From Candidatus Altimarinota bacterium (GTDB lineage Bacteria; Patescibacteriota; Gracilibacteria; BD1-5; UBA6164): a stretch of DNA of 64,000 nucleotides. Where the stretch lies: assembly GCA_943356435.1 (NCBI GenBank), contig CALREY010000003.1, positions 1-64,000 on the forward strand. Reading direction: 5' to 3'. Shown here in pieces: positions 31,317 to 40,848 of this stretch (within the stretch, counting starts at the first letter, position 1; each line of letters begins with the position of its first letter). A program made the translations under genes and the position numbers. The notes under the pieces are model-generated. The model made no database searches. It was not told the DNA's origin and saw nothing but the letters and a program-made list of their open reading frames with translations.

Positions 31317-31765
31317 AGTTGTTTTCAGTCACTAAAATAAATTATTTTTGCTTCTTGATCTCAAAAATCTATAAACACTCATAATTTATATCAATATCAT
31401 TTATTAATATCTGTAAAATTAATTAATTTATTATAATCTTTGTTTCTAGCTTCAGAATTAGTTAGTTTTTTAATTTCTATACATATTAAGTTGTCTTTAT
31501 CATTTCATCTTTTATGAATCAATATATCAGGTCTTACTTCTGTTCAATCTAATATTTTAGGATTATCTATATGTTTATTGTATTCAGCATCTACATCATA
31601 TTTTGGAAACATTCTAAATAGATATTGTGATAGTTTACAGCTTATTGTTACTTCATAGTTATTTCTATATATTAGGTCAGAATCATATTTATAGAGTTTT
31701 TTTATAGCTTTTTTTATTTTGTAAATATAAATTTTCTTATACAAATTATTTATTGATTTTATCAT
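31307..31765 (-). CDS. Small PD-(D/E)xK nuclease-like protein inside the hsd operon
   Basis: This is a 152-aa protein with TGA read as Gly. A basic N-terminal helix is followed by VRPDILIHKR and NLICIEIKKLTN. This matches the PD-(D/E)xK arrangement (Asp, then E-x-K) of restriction-type nucleases. It starts 15 nt after hsdM and overlaps the hsdS start, so it is an integral part of the operon. It may be an accessory nuclease of the restriction system, or a domain of unknown type; no experimental homologue is known to me. Confidence 0.65.
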
Positions 31766-31779
31766 AATTTCATAGTTAT

Positions 31780-33786
31780 TTATAATTCTTCCTTTACCAA
31801 TTCATCTATTTCTGCTGTAAGTTTAAAAATATCAGCTTCTATATCTTCTAAATTTCTTGGTGGTTCATATTTATAAAAATACTTTGTGAAATTTATTTCA
31901 TAACCTACTTTGTCTTTACTTCTATCCATCCATGCTTCATGATAATATGGGATTACTTCTCTTTTGAAATAGTCTTCTATATCTTCATTTAGTCTTATCT
32001 TTTCATTATCTCTCAAAGCACTATTTGCTTGTTTTTTCTTTTTATTATCTAGAATAAATGGTGCATTATCATCATGCTCTGATAAAGCCATAACTATTTG
32101 TTTTACAAATGCTGGTTTGAAATCAAATCATGATAATATATTTTCTACTTGTGAGTAAAATTCATCATAATTTGTATACAATTTATCTCATATAGTTTTT
32201 AAGTTTCCTATAATTGTTTCTTGTAATTCTACTCATTTTTGTTCTTCTGATTCTTTTATTTCTATATCTTTTGATTTTGATACTGAAAATTGGGCAAATG
32301 CTGAAATACTGTATAGATTTTCTAGTCTTTCATCTGTAATTTGGAAATTTAATTGAAGAGGTCTTTCTACTATTACTTTTGTATATGCAAATTCATTATT
32401 ATTGAATATTTTTGAATACTCATTTTCTTCAAAATTATGATATAAATCAATTATTTTTTGTTGATGTTCTTTAGGGTCTAATTCTCTTCTCTTATCTCAT
32501 AGAGATTTTCTCATCTTTTTCCAAAAACTTGATGCATCTATAAGTTGTATTTTTCATATTCTTTCTTTTTTCTTTTGGTTTGATAAAATCCAAATATAAG
32601 TCGTTATACCTGTGTTATAAAATAATTGTCATGGTAGAGCAATAATTGCTTCTAAATAATCATTTTCTATTATAAATTTTCTGATTTCACTTTCTCCACT
32701 TCATGCATCTCATGTGAAAAGAGGAGAACCATTTGTAATAACTGATATTCTAGATTTTTCTCAGTTTGTTTTCATTTTTGAAATCATATGTTGCAAGAAT
32801 AATAATTGTCAGTCATTTATTCTTGGAGTACCTGCTTGAAATCTTCCTTGTTCTCATAATTCTGCTTCTGCTAATACTTCTTCTTTATCAGCTTCCCATT
32901 TAGTTCCATATGGTGGATTAGATAGTATATAATCAAATTTTTCTCAAGTGAAAGCATCTTTTCATAGAGTAGAATATGGTCATCTAATATTATTTGCTTC
33001 ATCTCATTTTAATAGCATATCTGATTTAGATACTGCATATGTTTTTGGGTTGATTTCTTGTCAGTATAATATAAGTTTTGCTTTTGGATTTATATTTGTT
33101 TCTATATATCTTTTTGCATTTGTTAGCATTCATCCTGTACCACAAGCTGGATCATATATTCTTTTAATAATATGTTCTCATTTTATTTCTGTTTCATCTT
33201 CTATAAACATTAGATGAGTCATTAAATCAATTACATCTCTAGGTGTGAAATGTTCTCATGCTTCTTCATTTGAGCTTTCAGCGAATTTTCTAACTAATTC
33301 TTCAAATATTAATCACATTTCATGATTATCAACTTTACTAGGATGTAAATCTATTTCTGTATTATTAAATTTTTTAACAAGTTTAAAAAGTAAATTAGCT
33401 TTAGCTAATTTTTCAATTTCATTTTTTATTTCAAAATTTTCGAATATATCTTGTACATTTTTAGAAAAAGAATCTATATAATGGAGTAGATTTGATTGAA
33501 TATGGTCAGGATCTTGTAAAAGTGATTTGAAATCATATTTAGAATAATTATAAAAACCAGTTTTAACAACACTCCTAAGCATATGATCAAAATTTTCTAT
33601 TCATCTATCTTTTGCATTTTCATATTCTTGTAATACATCTTTTTTTGTATCAGCTAATACACTATCAAATCTTTTTAGTACTACAAAAGGTAATATTACA
33701 TTTTGATATTCACTTTTTTTAAATGGTCATCTAAGTAAATCTGCTAAATCCCATATAAAACTTACTTTTTCATTAAAATTAGACAT
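31780..33786 (-). CDS. hsdM: Type I restriction enzyme methylase subunit (HsdM)
   Basis: This is a 668-aa protein with TGA read as Gly. The N-terminal HsdM helical domain (FIWDLADLLRGPFKKSEYQN, VILPFVVLKRFD) is followed by the N6-adenine methyltransferase. The latter has the SAM-binding motif YDPACGTGGMLT and the catalytic motif YILSNPPYGTKW (NPPY). HsdM methylates adenine in the HsdS-defined site to protect self DNA. A long C-terminal extension is helical. It is translated ahead of the small nuclease-like gene and hsdS. Confidence 0.93.
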
Positions 33787-33874
33787 ATATATTTATTAAG
33801 AAATATTTATTTTAATATAATTAAAAGGAGTAAAAAGTCTAATAAAAATGATTTTTATAAAATAATATAAACAA

Positions 33875-33905
33875 AAAAACTCTAGAAAATTTTCTAGAGT
33901 TTTTA
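33875..33905 (-). terminator. Terminator after the DUF262/AlbA gene
   Basis: The perfect palindrome AAAAAACTCTAGAAAA / TTTTCTAGAGTTTTT lies at the end of the minus-strand gene that stops at 33903, with a following T-run. It separates that gene from hsdM. Confidence 0.8.
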
Positions 33906-36203
33906 CCAGTTTGTTTCTTTATATTCATTGAATTCTTTCATAGTCATCTGTCTTGTTGAAGAACCTGCTCTTATGAAAAATAATTCTTTTCCTTCATTTT
34001 CTATGAATATTGGTTTATTAGATGGTTCTACAATTACAACAGCAATATCTTTTCAATTAATATGTTCAATTTGAATATTAATGAATTTGTGTAATTCTTT
34101 TCATAAATTGTTATCTATTAAGTTGTCCATTTGAAGTAAAAATCAATCTTGGTCTTTTTTACTTAATGAATTATAATCATTTTCAAGTCATAATATATTT
34201 CAATTATCTTCAACTCAAATTAAAAGTGTTCATCAATTAGAATTTAAAAATGCTCATATTGTTTTTGTGATATTGAATTCTAATTTTTTGTTTACAATTG
34301 ATTCTCTTACATCCCATCTCAAACTAGATTTAAATTCTAATTTATTTGATTCTCAATATTGTATCAATGATAATACATCAATACTTTCTTTTTCTTCTAC
34401 TATTCATCAATTTGATATTATTTCAAAATATTTTCTAATAGATAAAACCATTAATTTTCTTCTTTCTAATAGAAATTGTTCATATGATAATTCATAAAAA
34501 TTTAGAGGGATATCATTATCAATTAATCATTTATTTACTTTATCCTTTCAATATTTTACAACCATTTCATCATAATATTCCTGAGGTGATTTATCTGATA
34601 TTTTTATGTTATCATTATAGCCTAAATACACCATGTTTGCTACTTGATTCGTATCCTTTATATCGTTTATTCAGAAATATGTATTTAGGTAATTTTTTGG
34701 AAATATATGATGCCAATCTAGTAATTGTTTATTTAATACTAATTCATCATTAATTAAATCTCAGAATAAATTATTTGAGAAAAGTATTCTTGTATTATTA
34801 AATATTTTAGAAGCTAAATATATCATATATCAAGTATTTTTTGCATATGATGATTTTATTTCGTCAATTAATTTATTATTCCAAAAATCTTCTCATATAT
34901 TTATTGAAATTTGATTATCAAAATATTCTAGAAATTCTGCTGATGTCTTTAATTTTTCAATTGTTTTTAATTCTTCTTCTAGTGTAGATTCTGTACTAGT
35001 ACTATATTTTCAAGATAATAGAGTAAATACATAGTATTTTCATATATAACATTCTAATAAATTGTAATCTACTTTAAATTTATATTTTCATAGTAAATAT
35101 AGTATATAAGTAAAAAGTAGAGTATTATCACTATTTATAAGTTTTCTACTTTTAAATCATATTCAAATAATAATTTTAAAAAATCATGCCCAATTTGTAG
35201 TATCTAGTACTTTATCTAGATTAATTTTTAGTAATTCTATTCTTTCATTTTTAAGATTTTCATCAAAAGATCTAGTCTCTGTATCTCTTCATCTTAGGAG
35301 ATTATACATATCCTTTAATCTTCATCTGTAAAAAGTGTATGATACTAATACTTTTACGATATCATCAGGAAGTGGTGATAATAAATAATTGAAAGGACTT
35401 TTTTTATTGTAACAAAAATTTTCTATTCTTTCTCTTCATTCTTCCCAATACACAGAAAGTAGGGTTAAAATAAAATCAGCTTGAGATAATTGTTTTCATT
35501 TTGAATTTATTCTCATAAATATGTCTGAAATTTCTTCAATTCATACTGTGTTAGAAATTTCTAGTGAAGTGAAGTTGAAATTTTTTATTTCATATAGATT
35601 TTTTATTCTATCCTTTATTTCTCTTTTATTATCTTTTGTAAACTCATATTTACCTTCTAATCATTCAAAATATGAATCAACTAAATCAAAAATTTCTCAG
35701 TCAAAGAGTTTATTATTGTTTTTATATTCATTTTTGCTTATTGTTTTTGGGTTGTGTAAGTTTTTATCTTTAGTCCATAAATTAGTAATGTTTGAAATCC
35801 ATTCTGGAGATCTTTCATGAGCAGGAGTTGTAACTTCTATTTTGTTTTCAATAGGATTAAATGCTAATCTTATTTTTATCCAATTTCAATCACTATCTTT
35901 TACTCTTTCTCATTTTATAATTGAGTATAAACTTGTAAGTCTTTGTTGTCAGTCTATTATTACTTTCTTAGCTGTATTTTCTTTATCTCATCATATACTA
36001 TGAGTATTTTCTGGTGTATCAATATCCCAAAGTAAAAAAAATCAAACAGGATATCATTGATATAGACTATCAAATAAGTCTCTTACCTGAGATGTTTTCC
36101 AAACAAATGGTCTTTGTAAATCCGGAAGTCATATAGTTCAATTATCTAAAAATGTTAATATCCCTCAAATTGTGTAGTTTGTAGTTTTATAAAGTTGCTC
36201 CAT
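33903..36203 (-). CDS. DUF262-DUF1524 (GmrSD-like) protein fused to an AlbA_2/Schlafen-like domain
   Basis: This is a 766-aa protein with TGA read as Gly. The N-terminal DUF262 part shows LPDLQRPFVWKTSQVRDLFD and the DGQQRLTSLYSI motif that binds and hydrolyses nucleotides. A DUF1524-type HNH motif follows (HHIFPKNYLN). The C-terminal domain is AlbA_2-like (LEFKSSLRWDV, GAFLNSNGGTLLIGVEDNGN). DUF262/DUF1524 proteins such as GmrSD are modification-dependent restriction enzymes acting on phage DNA. AlbA_2 domains occur in Schlafen-type nucleases and regulators. It heads the defence island with its own terminator. The triple fusion is unusual. Confidence 0.85.
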
Positions 36204-36297
36204 AATGTTTTTGTATAGAATAAATTATTTTATTTTAATATATTTATTAATTATAGAAAGTCTATAAAATTAAAAAAAAATAATACCCCCCCATACA

Positions 36298-36326
36298 AAA
36301 AACAGCACATCCTGTGCTGTTTTTCA
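36298..36326 (-). terminator. Terminator of the YiaA-like gene
   Basis: The hairpin AAAAACAGCACA / TGTGCTGTTTTT, with a T-run on the minus strand, lies just past the stop at 36343. Confidence 0.85.
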
Positions 36327-36342
36327 ACTCTCCCCCTTTTAT

Positions 36343-36765
36343 TTATATAAAACTCAAATATACGAAAGCAAGCACTATAAGTATAGAGTCTGCTATTAAG
36401 GTGTATTTTTCTTTAAATATATTATTTAAAATCAAAGTCGTAGCATTTACTATTGCAAATACGCTCATGCAAAACAGAGATATTTCAAGTGTTTCATTTG
36501 CATCCTTATTAGATAGGATAAATATGAAGCTGATACTTGAGATCATGCTAATATTTACCAATCCATAAAATGTTAGGATGTTTTTCTTGTACATCGTCAC
36601 CATTACGAATAATAATATCTCTAACAAAAATATTTGCATAACAGCAATATTATTGACTTCAAAGTTTACGATGAATTTACAAACTGTAAAACTAAGAGAT
36701 ATACAGATTGAAGTCCATGCATAAAACATGAACATCCATGGTGAATCATTTCTTAAAATATTCAT
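36343..36765 (-). CDS. YiaA/YiaB-like small membrane protein
   Basis: This is a 140-aa protein with four predicted membrane helices (WMFMFYAWTSICISLSFTVC; IAVMQIFLLEILLFVMVTMY; LVNISMISSISFIFIL; SLFCMSVFAIVNATTLIL). The start at 36765 is preceded by AGAGGT. An upstream in-frame ATG (36825) would add 20 residues without an RBS. The first helix resembles YiaA/YiaB proteins. It has no TGA and only one Gly (GGA), so it cannot be assigned to either code group. YiaA/B genes often accompany envelope-stress clusters, which would fit the standard-code module at the right end. Confidence 0.55.
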   Translation of the reverse strand: MNILRNDSPWMFMFYAWTSICISLSFTVCKFIVNFEVNNIAVMQIFLLEILLFVMVTMYKKNILTFYGLVNISMISSISFIFILSNKDANETLEISLFCMSVFAIVNATTLILNNIFKEKYTLIADSILIVLAFVYLSFI

Positions 36766-36849
36766 TTTTATTACCTCTATTGAAATTTTGTAATTATATG
36801 ATAATAATAAAATATAAAATGTCAATATAAAAACGCAAGACTAGTCTTT

Positions 36850-36909
36850 CATAACTCAATCCTGAATCCTTTCTCTTAAGTAAGAGAAAGGATTCAGGAT
36901 TGAGTTATG
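36850..36909. repeat. Perfect 60-bp palindrome (29-bp arms)
   Basis: CATAACTCAATCCTGAATCC continues to TTTCTCTTA, then AG, then the exact reverse complement. The arm matches the right part of the element at 11992-12094. Confidence 0.85.
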
Positions 36910-36938
36910 AAAAATATACAATTATATATTACAATAAA

Positions 36939-36960
36939 AAAACACAAGACTAATCTTGTG
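36939..36960 (-). terminator. Terminator at the end of the 180-aa gene
   Basis: The hairpin AACACAAGA / TCTTGTGTT is followed on the minus strand by TTTTTATT. It overlaps the stop codon region of the gene ending at 36950. Confidence 0.7.
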
Positions 36961-37492
36961 TTTCATGTTTCTTCACTATTCAGTATTTCGTATTCAATCC
37001 TTGTATTCATTTAGCTAATAAATCATAGTTTTTGTATGCATTGTTTGAGACTCATTCGTTTTCATAGAAATTGTTTGCTACTTTTACATAGACATAGATT
37101 CACTTTTTAGTAAATGATTCTTCTATCAATTTCAGATAATAACTCACACTATCAAAAGTAGATAAAAATCTGTATGCTATTCATCTGACTTTGCTTCATT
37201 GTAGCTGATTGATGCTGATATTAGCATCTTCATCTGAATCCATAGACAATGTTACAGCAGGGTAATAAGTATCGTCTTTTTCTCTCTTGTATCTGATGAC
37301 TAGTGCATATTGTCAGTCCAAAAGTAGCTTGTTGCTAAATGTCCCCTGTTCATATTCACTCTGAGAATACTGCGTTCATCATAGTATTTCCACCATTAGA
37401 CGAGTAGAGTCTATGGCTTGGCACATAGGATTGTTAGGAGTGAGTTTGTGATTTTTGAATTCGGGTATATGTATGTTCTCTAGTAGGTTCAT
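36950..37492 (-). CDS. Hypothetical protein
   Basis: This is a 180-aa protein with TGA read as Gly. It is soluble, with segments LLLDGQYALVIRYKREKDDT, KVRGIAYRFLSTFDSVSYYL and KKGIYVYVKVANNFYENE. No family recognised and no signal peptide. It uses one CGT codon; the other arginines are AGA. It has its own terminator. Confidence 0.7.
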
Positions 37493-37663
37493 AGGGCAAA
37501 TTATATTTTTAAGAAAAATATAATAATAGAAATATCGTATGAGTCAATAGGATTTTGAATAATTGTAAATTAAATTTGACTAATATGAATAAAATGATAA
37601 CATTAATATGTTCACGACAAAAGAGTCTCCTAAAAGTGTAAGTGCTTCCGGACGACTCTTTTT

Positions 37664-38170
37664 TTATTGTTTATATTTTAAAACTTCCCTGATTCTATCT
37701 TGTCACAAATTCATTCAATATTTATCTTTAGTAGGTTTATATAATGATGAATATTTATTATTTGGGAATAATATTTTTTTTAATCTATCTTTTTCAATCA
37801 AATAATTAACTAATTTTATATAATCTCAATCTCAAGTAACTAATACAATTTTATCAAAATCATCTTGCTCTAATAATCTATGCATAATTTCAAATACTAT
37901 ATCTACATCTACATTTCATTTTTTAGTTCATTTCATATTAGAATTATGTTTTCTAAATTCTAATTTAAATCAAGAATTTTGTATTTTTAAATACATTTGT
38001 TGATGATTTTCGTCAATAAATCATAAAAAAATATAAGCATCAATTATGTTGAATTTATCTTTTAAATAAATTCTAAATTTTTTAAAGTCTACTTTCCAAT
38101 TATCTGATGTTGTTCATAAATGAAGGTTTTGTCAATCAATAAATGCTATATTACTTTCTTTGTTACTCAT
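37664..38170 (-). CDS. NYN domain nuclease (paralogue 2)
   Basis: This is a 168-aa protein with TGA read as Gly. The NYN/LabA motifs are clear: NIAFIDGQNLHLG, GNVDVDIVFEIMHRLLE and KIVLVTGDGDYIKLVNYLIE, giving the acidic metal-binding set of a PIN-like RNase. It is shorter than the paralogue at 28454-29191. A hairpin AAAGAGTC...GACTCTTT at 37619-37660 may terminate it. Confidence 0.88.
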
Positions 38171-38238
38171 ATCATACTTGTTACTTAATATATAAACATA
38201 TTATATACATTAATAAACACAAATCAAGTTCATATTAA

Positions 38239-38268
38239 AAAAAATGCTTATTAATAAGCATTTTTTTT
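38239..38268 (-). terminator. Terminator of the DnaC-like gene
   Basis: The hairpin AAAAAATGCTTATT / AATAAGCATTTTTT spans the stop codon region, with T-run on the minus strand. Confidence 0.75.
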
Positions 38269-38893
38269 AACTAAAATATCCACTGAAAATATCTTTTGTT
38301 TCTTCTCATATTTGTTGACGATAATCTTCCCCATCCATCTCTATATCTGGACATATTCATATAAATTCGCTTATTCTAGATAAGAGTAATCCTCTTTCAT
38401 CATATTTTTTGATAAATTCTACTAGTTCTTTTAATGAAAAATTTGAAGTAAATATTAGTATTTTTTTGTTCTCATATATATCAAAAAATAAATTTTCTAG
38501 ATATGTGTAGTCCCATTTTTCTAGTTTTTCTACATTGTTTTTCCCTGCAAATAAATCATCCAAAGCCATTATTTGGAAATTTTCTACTCTATAATGCATA
38601 GCAGTATTTGGCTTATAGTCATATTTATAGCTAAGTCCTGCTTTTGCTAATTCATTTAAAAATGATTTCAGTAAATGAGTCTTACCTCTACCTGCTTTAC
38701 CATGTAATGCAAACACGACTGGTTTAGGTGGTTTTCATTTGAAATCTATTGCCAATTTAGCTAATCCTGCTATATTATTCTTTGCTCTTTCTTGAATCTC
38801 TGTTTGAGGTTTGAATCAATCTAATGTTTCTTCATATGGTAATTTATTTTCCAAAATCTCATCTATTTTATCTGACAAGTTATCTATTCACAT
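38267..38893 (-). CDS. DnaC/DnaA-like AAA+ ATPase (helicase loader-like)
   Basis: This is a 208-aa protein with TGA read as Gly. Walker A is VVFALHGKAGRGKTHLLKSF and Walker B is FQIMALDDLFAGK. Sensor regions follow (KKILIFTSNFSLKELVEF, RGLLLSRISEFI). Size and motifs match the DnaC/IstB-like group of AAA+ ATPases that load or assist the replicative helicase. The N-terminal part (EETLDGFKPQTEIQERAKNN) resembles the DnaC-type linker. No transposase neighbour is present, so an IstB role is unlikely. Confidence 0.75.
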
Positions 38894-39049
38894 AATATAT
38901 ATTATTTTAAATACTATAATTTTACTTAATTGTAAATAAAATACTATTTTAGTCAAGGGTAAAAGAATTTTTTTCTTCTCTTCTATTTTAGTATAATCTA
39001 AATATTGGTGGAATAAAAAAATATAATAAATATAATAGTATAAGTTAAC

Positions 39050-39249
39050 TAATCCCTCCCCCTTCGTTGCACTACGGGTACTCCCTTTTAAAAAGGGAGA
39101 AATATAAAATAAACAAATATGAAAATATCTAATATAATAAAAGAGACTTCAAAAAATAATATTAATAATGTTTTAAAAACTATAAAATCATAATTGTAAA
39201 AAATTTCTCCCTTTTTAAAAGGGAGTACCCCGCAGGGGGGAGGGATTAG
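39050..39249. mobile_element. 200-bp MITE-like element, copy 1
   Basis: The inverted terminal sequences are CTAATCCCTCCCCCTTCG...TACTCCCTTTTAAAAAGGGA and, at the other end, TCCCTTTTTAAAAGGGAGTA...CAGGGGGGAGGGATTAG. The AT-rich centre (AAAGAGACTTCAAAAAATAA) is shared with copy 2 at 40622-40830. The cca gene lies between the copies. No transposase is encoded, so it is a non-autonomous element. Confidence 0.8.
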
Positions 39250-39323
39250 AATAATAGTACACAAAAATTTAGATTATACCGTTATTTTTGCTATACTATT
39301 CTCAATTATTGTTAAAAGTATCT

Positions 39324-40577
39324 ATGCAAAACCTGAAATCCATCTCTCACAAACTAGCTAAAATCGGCAAAAAGATATATATTGTCGGTTGATTTACTAG
39401 GGAAAAAATCATGTGACATGAATATGCTGGAGATATAGACTTGGCTACGGATGCTTTACCTAGCGAGATAGCTATGCAACTCAATGTGATAAAAGAAGTA
39501 TGAAAAAAATACGGCACTATGATAGTAAATGAATGAGATGAAGTATTTGAAATCACGACTTTTAGGCAAGATATATGAATACTGAATAATAGAAAACCTG
39601 TCGAAGTAGAGTTTACGGATAGTTTAGATTTGGACTCTGCTAGGAGGGATTTCACTTGTAATTCTATATATTATGATATAGAATTGGGTGAATACATAGA
39701 CCCGCAAAATGGTATAGATGATATTAGGAATAATCTAATCAGGTTCGTATGAAATCCTAGTGATAGGATAAATGAAGATGCTCTGAGAATACTTAGGTAT
39801 ATCAGGATAAAAAACAAGTTTTGATTTGAAAATGCTTTGACTGATACATTTGAAATACTCTCTCTAAATATATGATTATTAAAAAATATAAGTATAGAGA
39901 GGATAAAAGAGGAATTTGATAAGATATTGTTATTGAAAAATAATATAGAAGCTTTAAATGACTTGAAAACTATCTGATTTTTTAAGATATTTTTATCAGA
40001 TGTAGATAATCTGGAGCTGACTCTATGATGACCATGACACCACCTAGAGTGAAATGTATGGGTGCATACTTTGATGACTATTAGAGAGTTAAATAATGTA
40101 TTTGATAATGGATTAGTCTTGAGTGATATGCAATGAAATGATGAGATAATCAGATATGACTATCTAGAAAAGCTAGACTTTTATCGGACTATGTTATTGC
40201 ACGATGTATCCAAATATGAGACTTACAGAATAGATGAAAATGGAAATGTGCATTATTATAATCATGAAACACTATGAGCTATAAAAGTAGCTGAAATACT
40301 GAAAAAATACAAGTTTCCAAACAATTCTAGCAAAAAAATAATCTGGTTAATACAAAATCATCTAAGAATATTCAAGGTAATCAAAATGAGACCACTCAAA
40401 TCTAGAAAACTCATGATGCATAAATATTTCCGTGATTTGATACTAGTCTGAATAGCAGATCATCTAGGTAGAATCCCCGCAGATGCATTATTAATAGATG
40501 AGTTGAAGCTGTTTTATAAACAATTTATGATTATCTTAAAAGATAAAGTATTCTATAAATGATGAGATATTGATTAA
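39324..40577 (+). CDS. cca: CCA-adding enzyme (tRNA nucleotidyltransferase) with HD domain
   Basis: This is a 417-aa protein with TGA read as Gly. The nucleotidyltransferase active site shows YIVGGFTREKIMG and GDIDLATDALPSEIA, then EFTDSLDLDSARRDFTCNSI and the RINEDALRILRYIRI helix. A C-terminal HD-type domain has TMLLHDVSKYET and NHETLGAIKVAEIL. It adds or repairs the 3' CCA of tRNAs. Codon 288 is CGG (40185-40187), in the place where relatives commonly have Trp (RWAALLHDIGKP-like), suggesting CGG is read as Trp here. It is framed by two copies of a 200-bp repeat element. Confidence 0.92.
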
Positions 40578-40586
40578 ATAAAGAAT

Positions 40587-40614
40587 AAACCACTATCAAA
40601 TTTGATAGTGGTTT
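40587..40614 (+). terminator. Terminator of cca
   Basis: The hairpin AAACCACTATCAAA / TTTGATAGTGGTTTT is followed by ATTTTT, 10 nt past the stop. Confidence 0.85.
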
Positions 40615-40621
40615 TATTTTT

Positions 40622-40830
40622 CTAATCCCTCCCCCTTCGTTGCACTCCGGGTACTCCCTTTTAAAAAGGGAGAAATATAAAATAAATAACTATGAAAATA
40701 CCTATATAATAAAAGAGACTTCAAAAAATAATATTAATAATTTTTTAAAAATTATAAAATCGCTCCTATAAAAATTTCTCCCTTTTTAAAAGGGATGACC
40801 TAAAGGCCTCCCTCAATGGGGAGGGATTAA
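40622..40830. mobile_element. 200-bp MITE-like element, copy 2
   Basis: It begins with the same CTAATCCCTCCCCCTTCG end as copy 1. The middle is near-identical (AGACTTCAAAAAATAATATT). The right end has diverged to GGGATGACCTAAAGGCCTCC before GGGGAGGGATTAA. Confidence 0.8.
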
Positions 40831-40848
40831 TTAACTTATGCTATTTTA

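Noticed and set aside
38267-38893. IstB-type transposition helper
   Set aside because: No IstA transposase or insertion sequence ends nearby; a DnaC-like role fits better.
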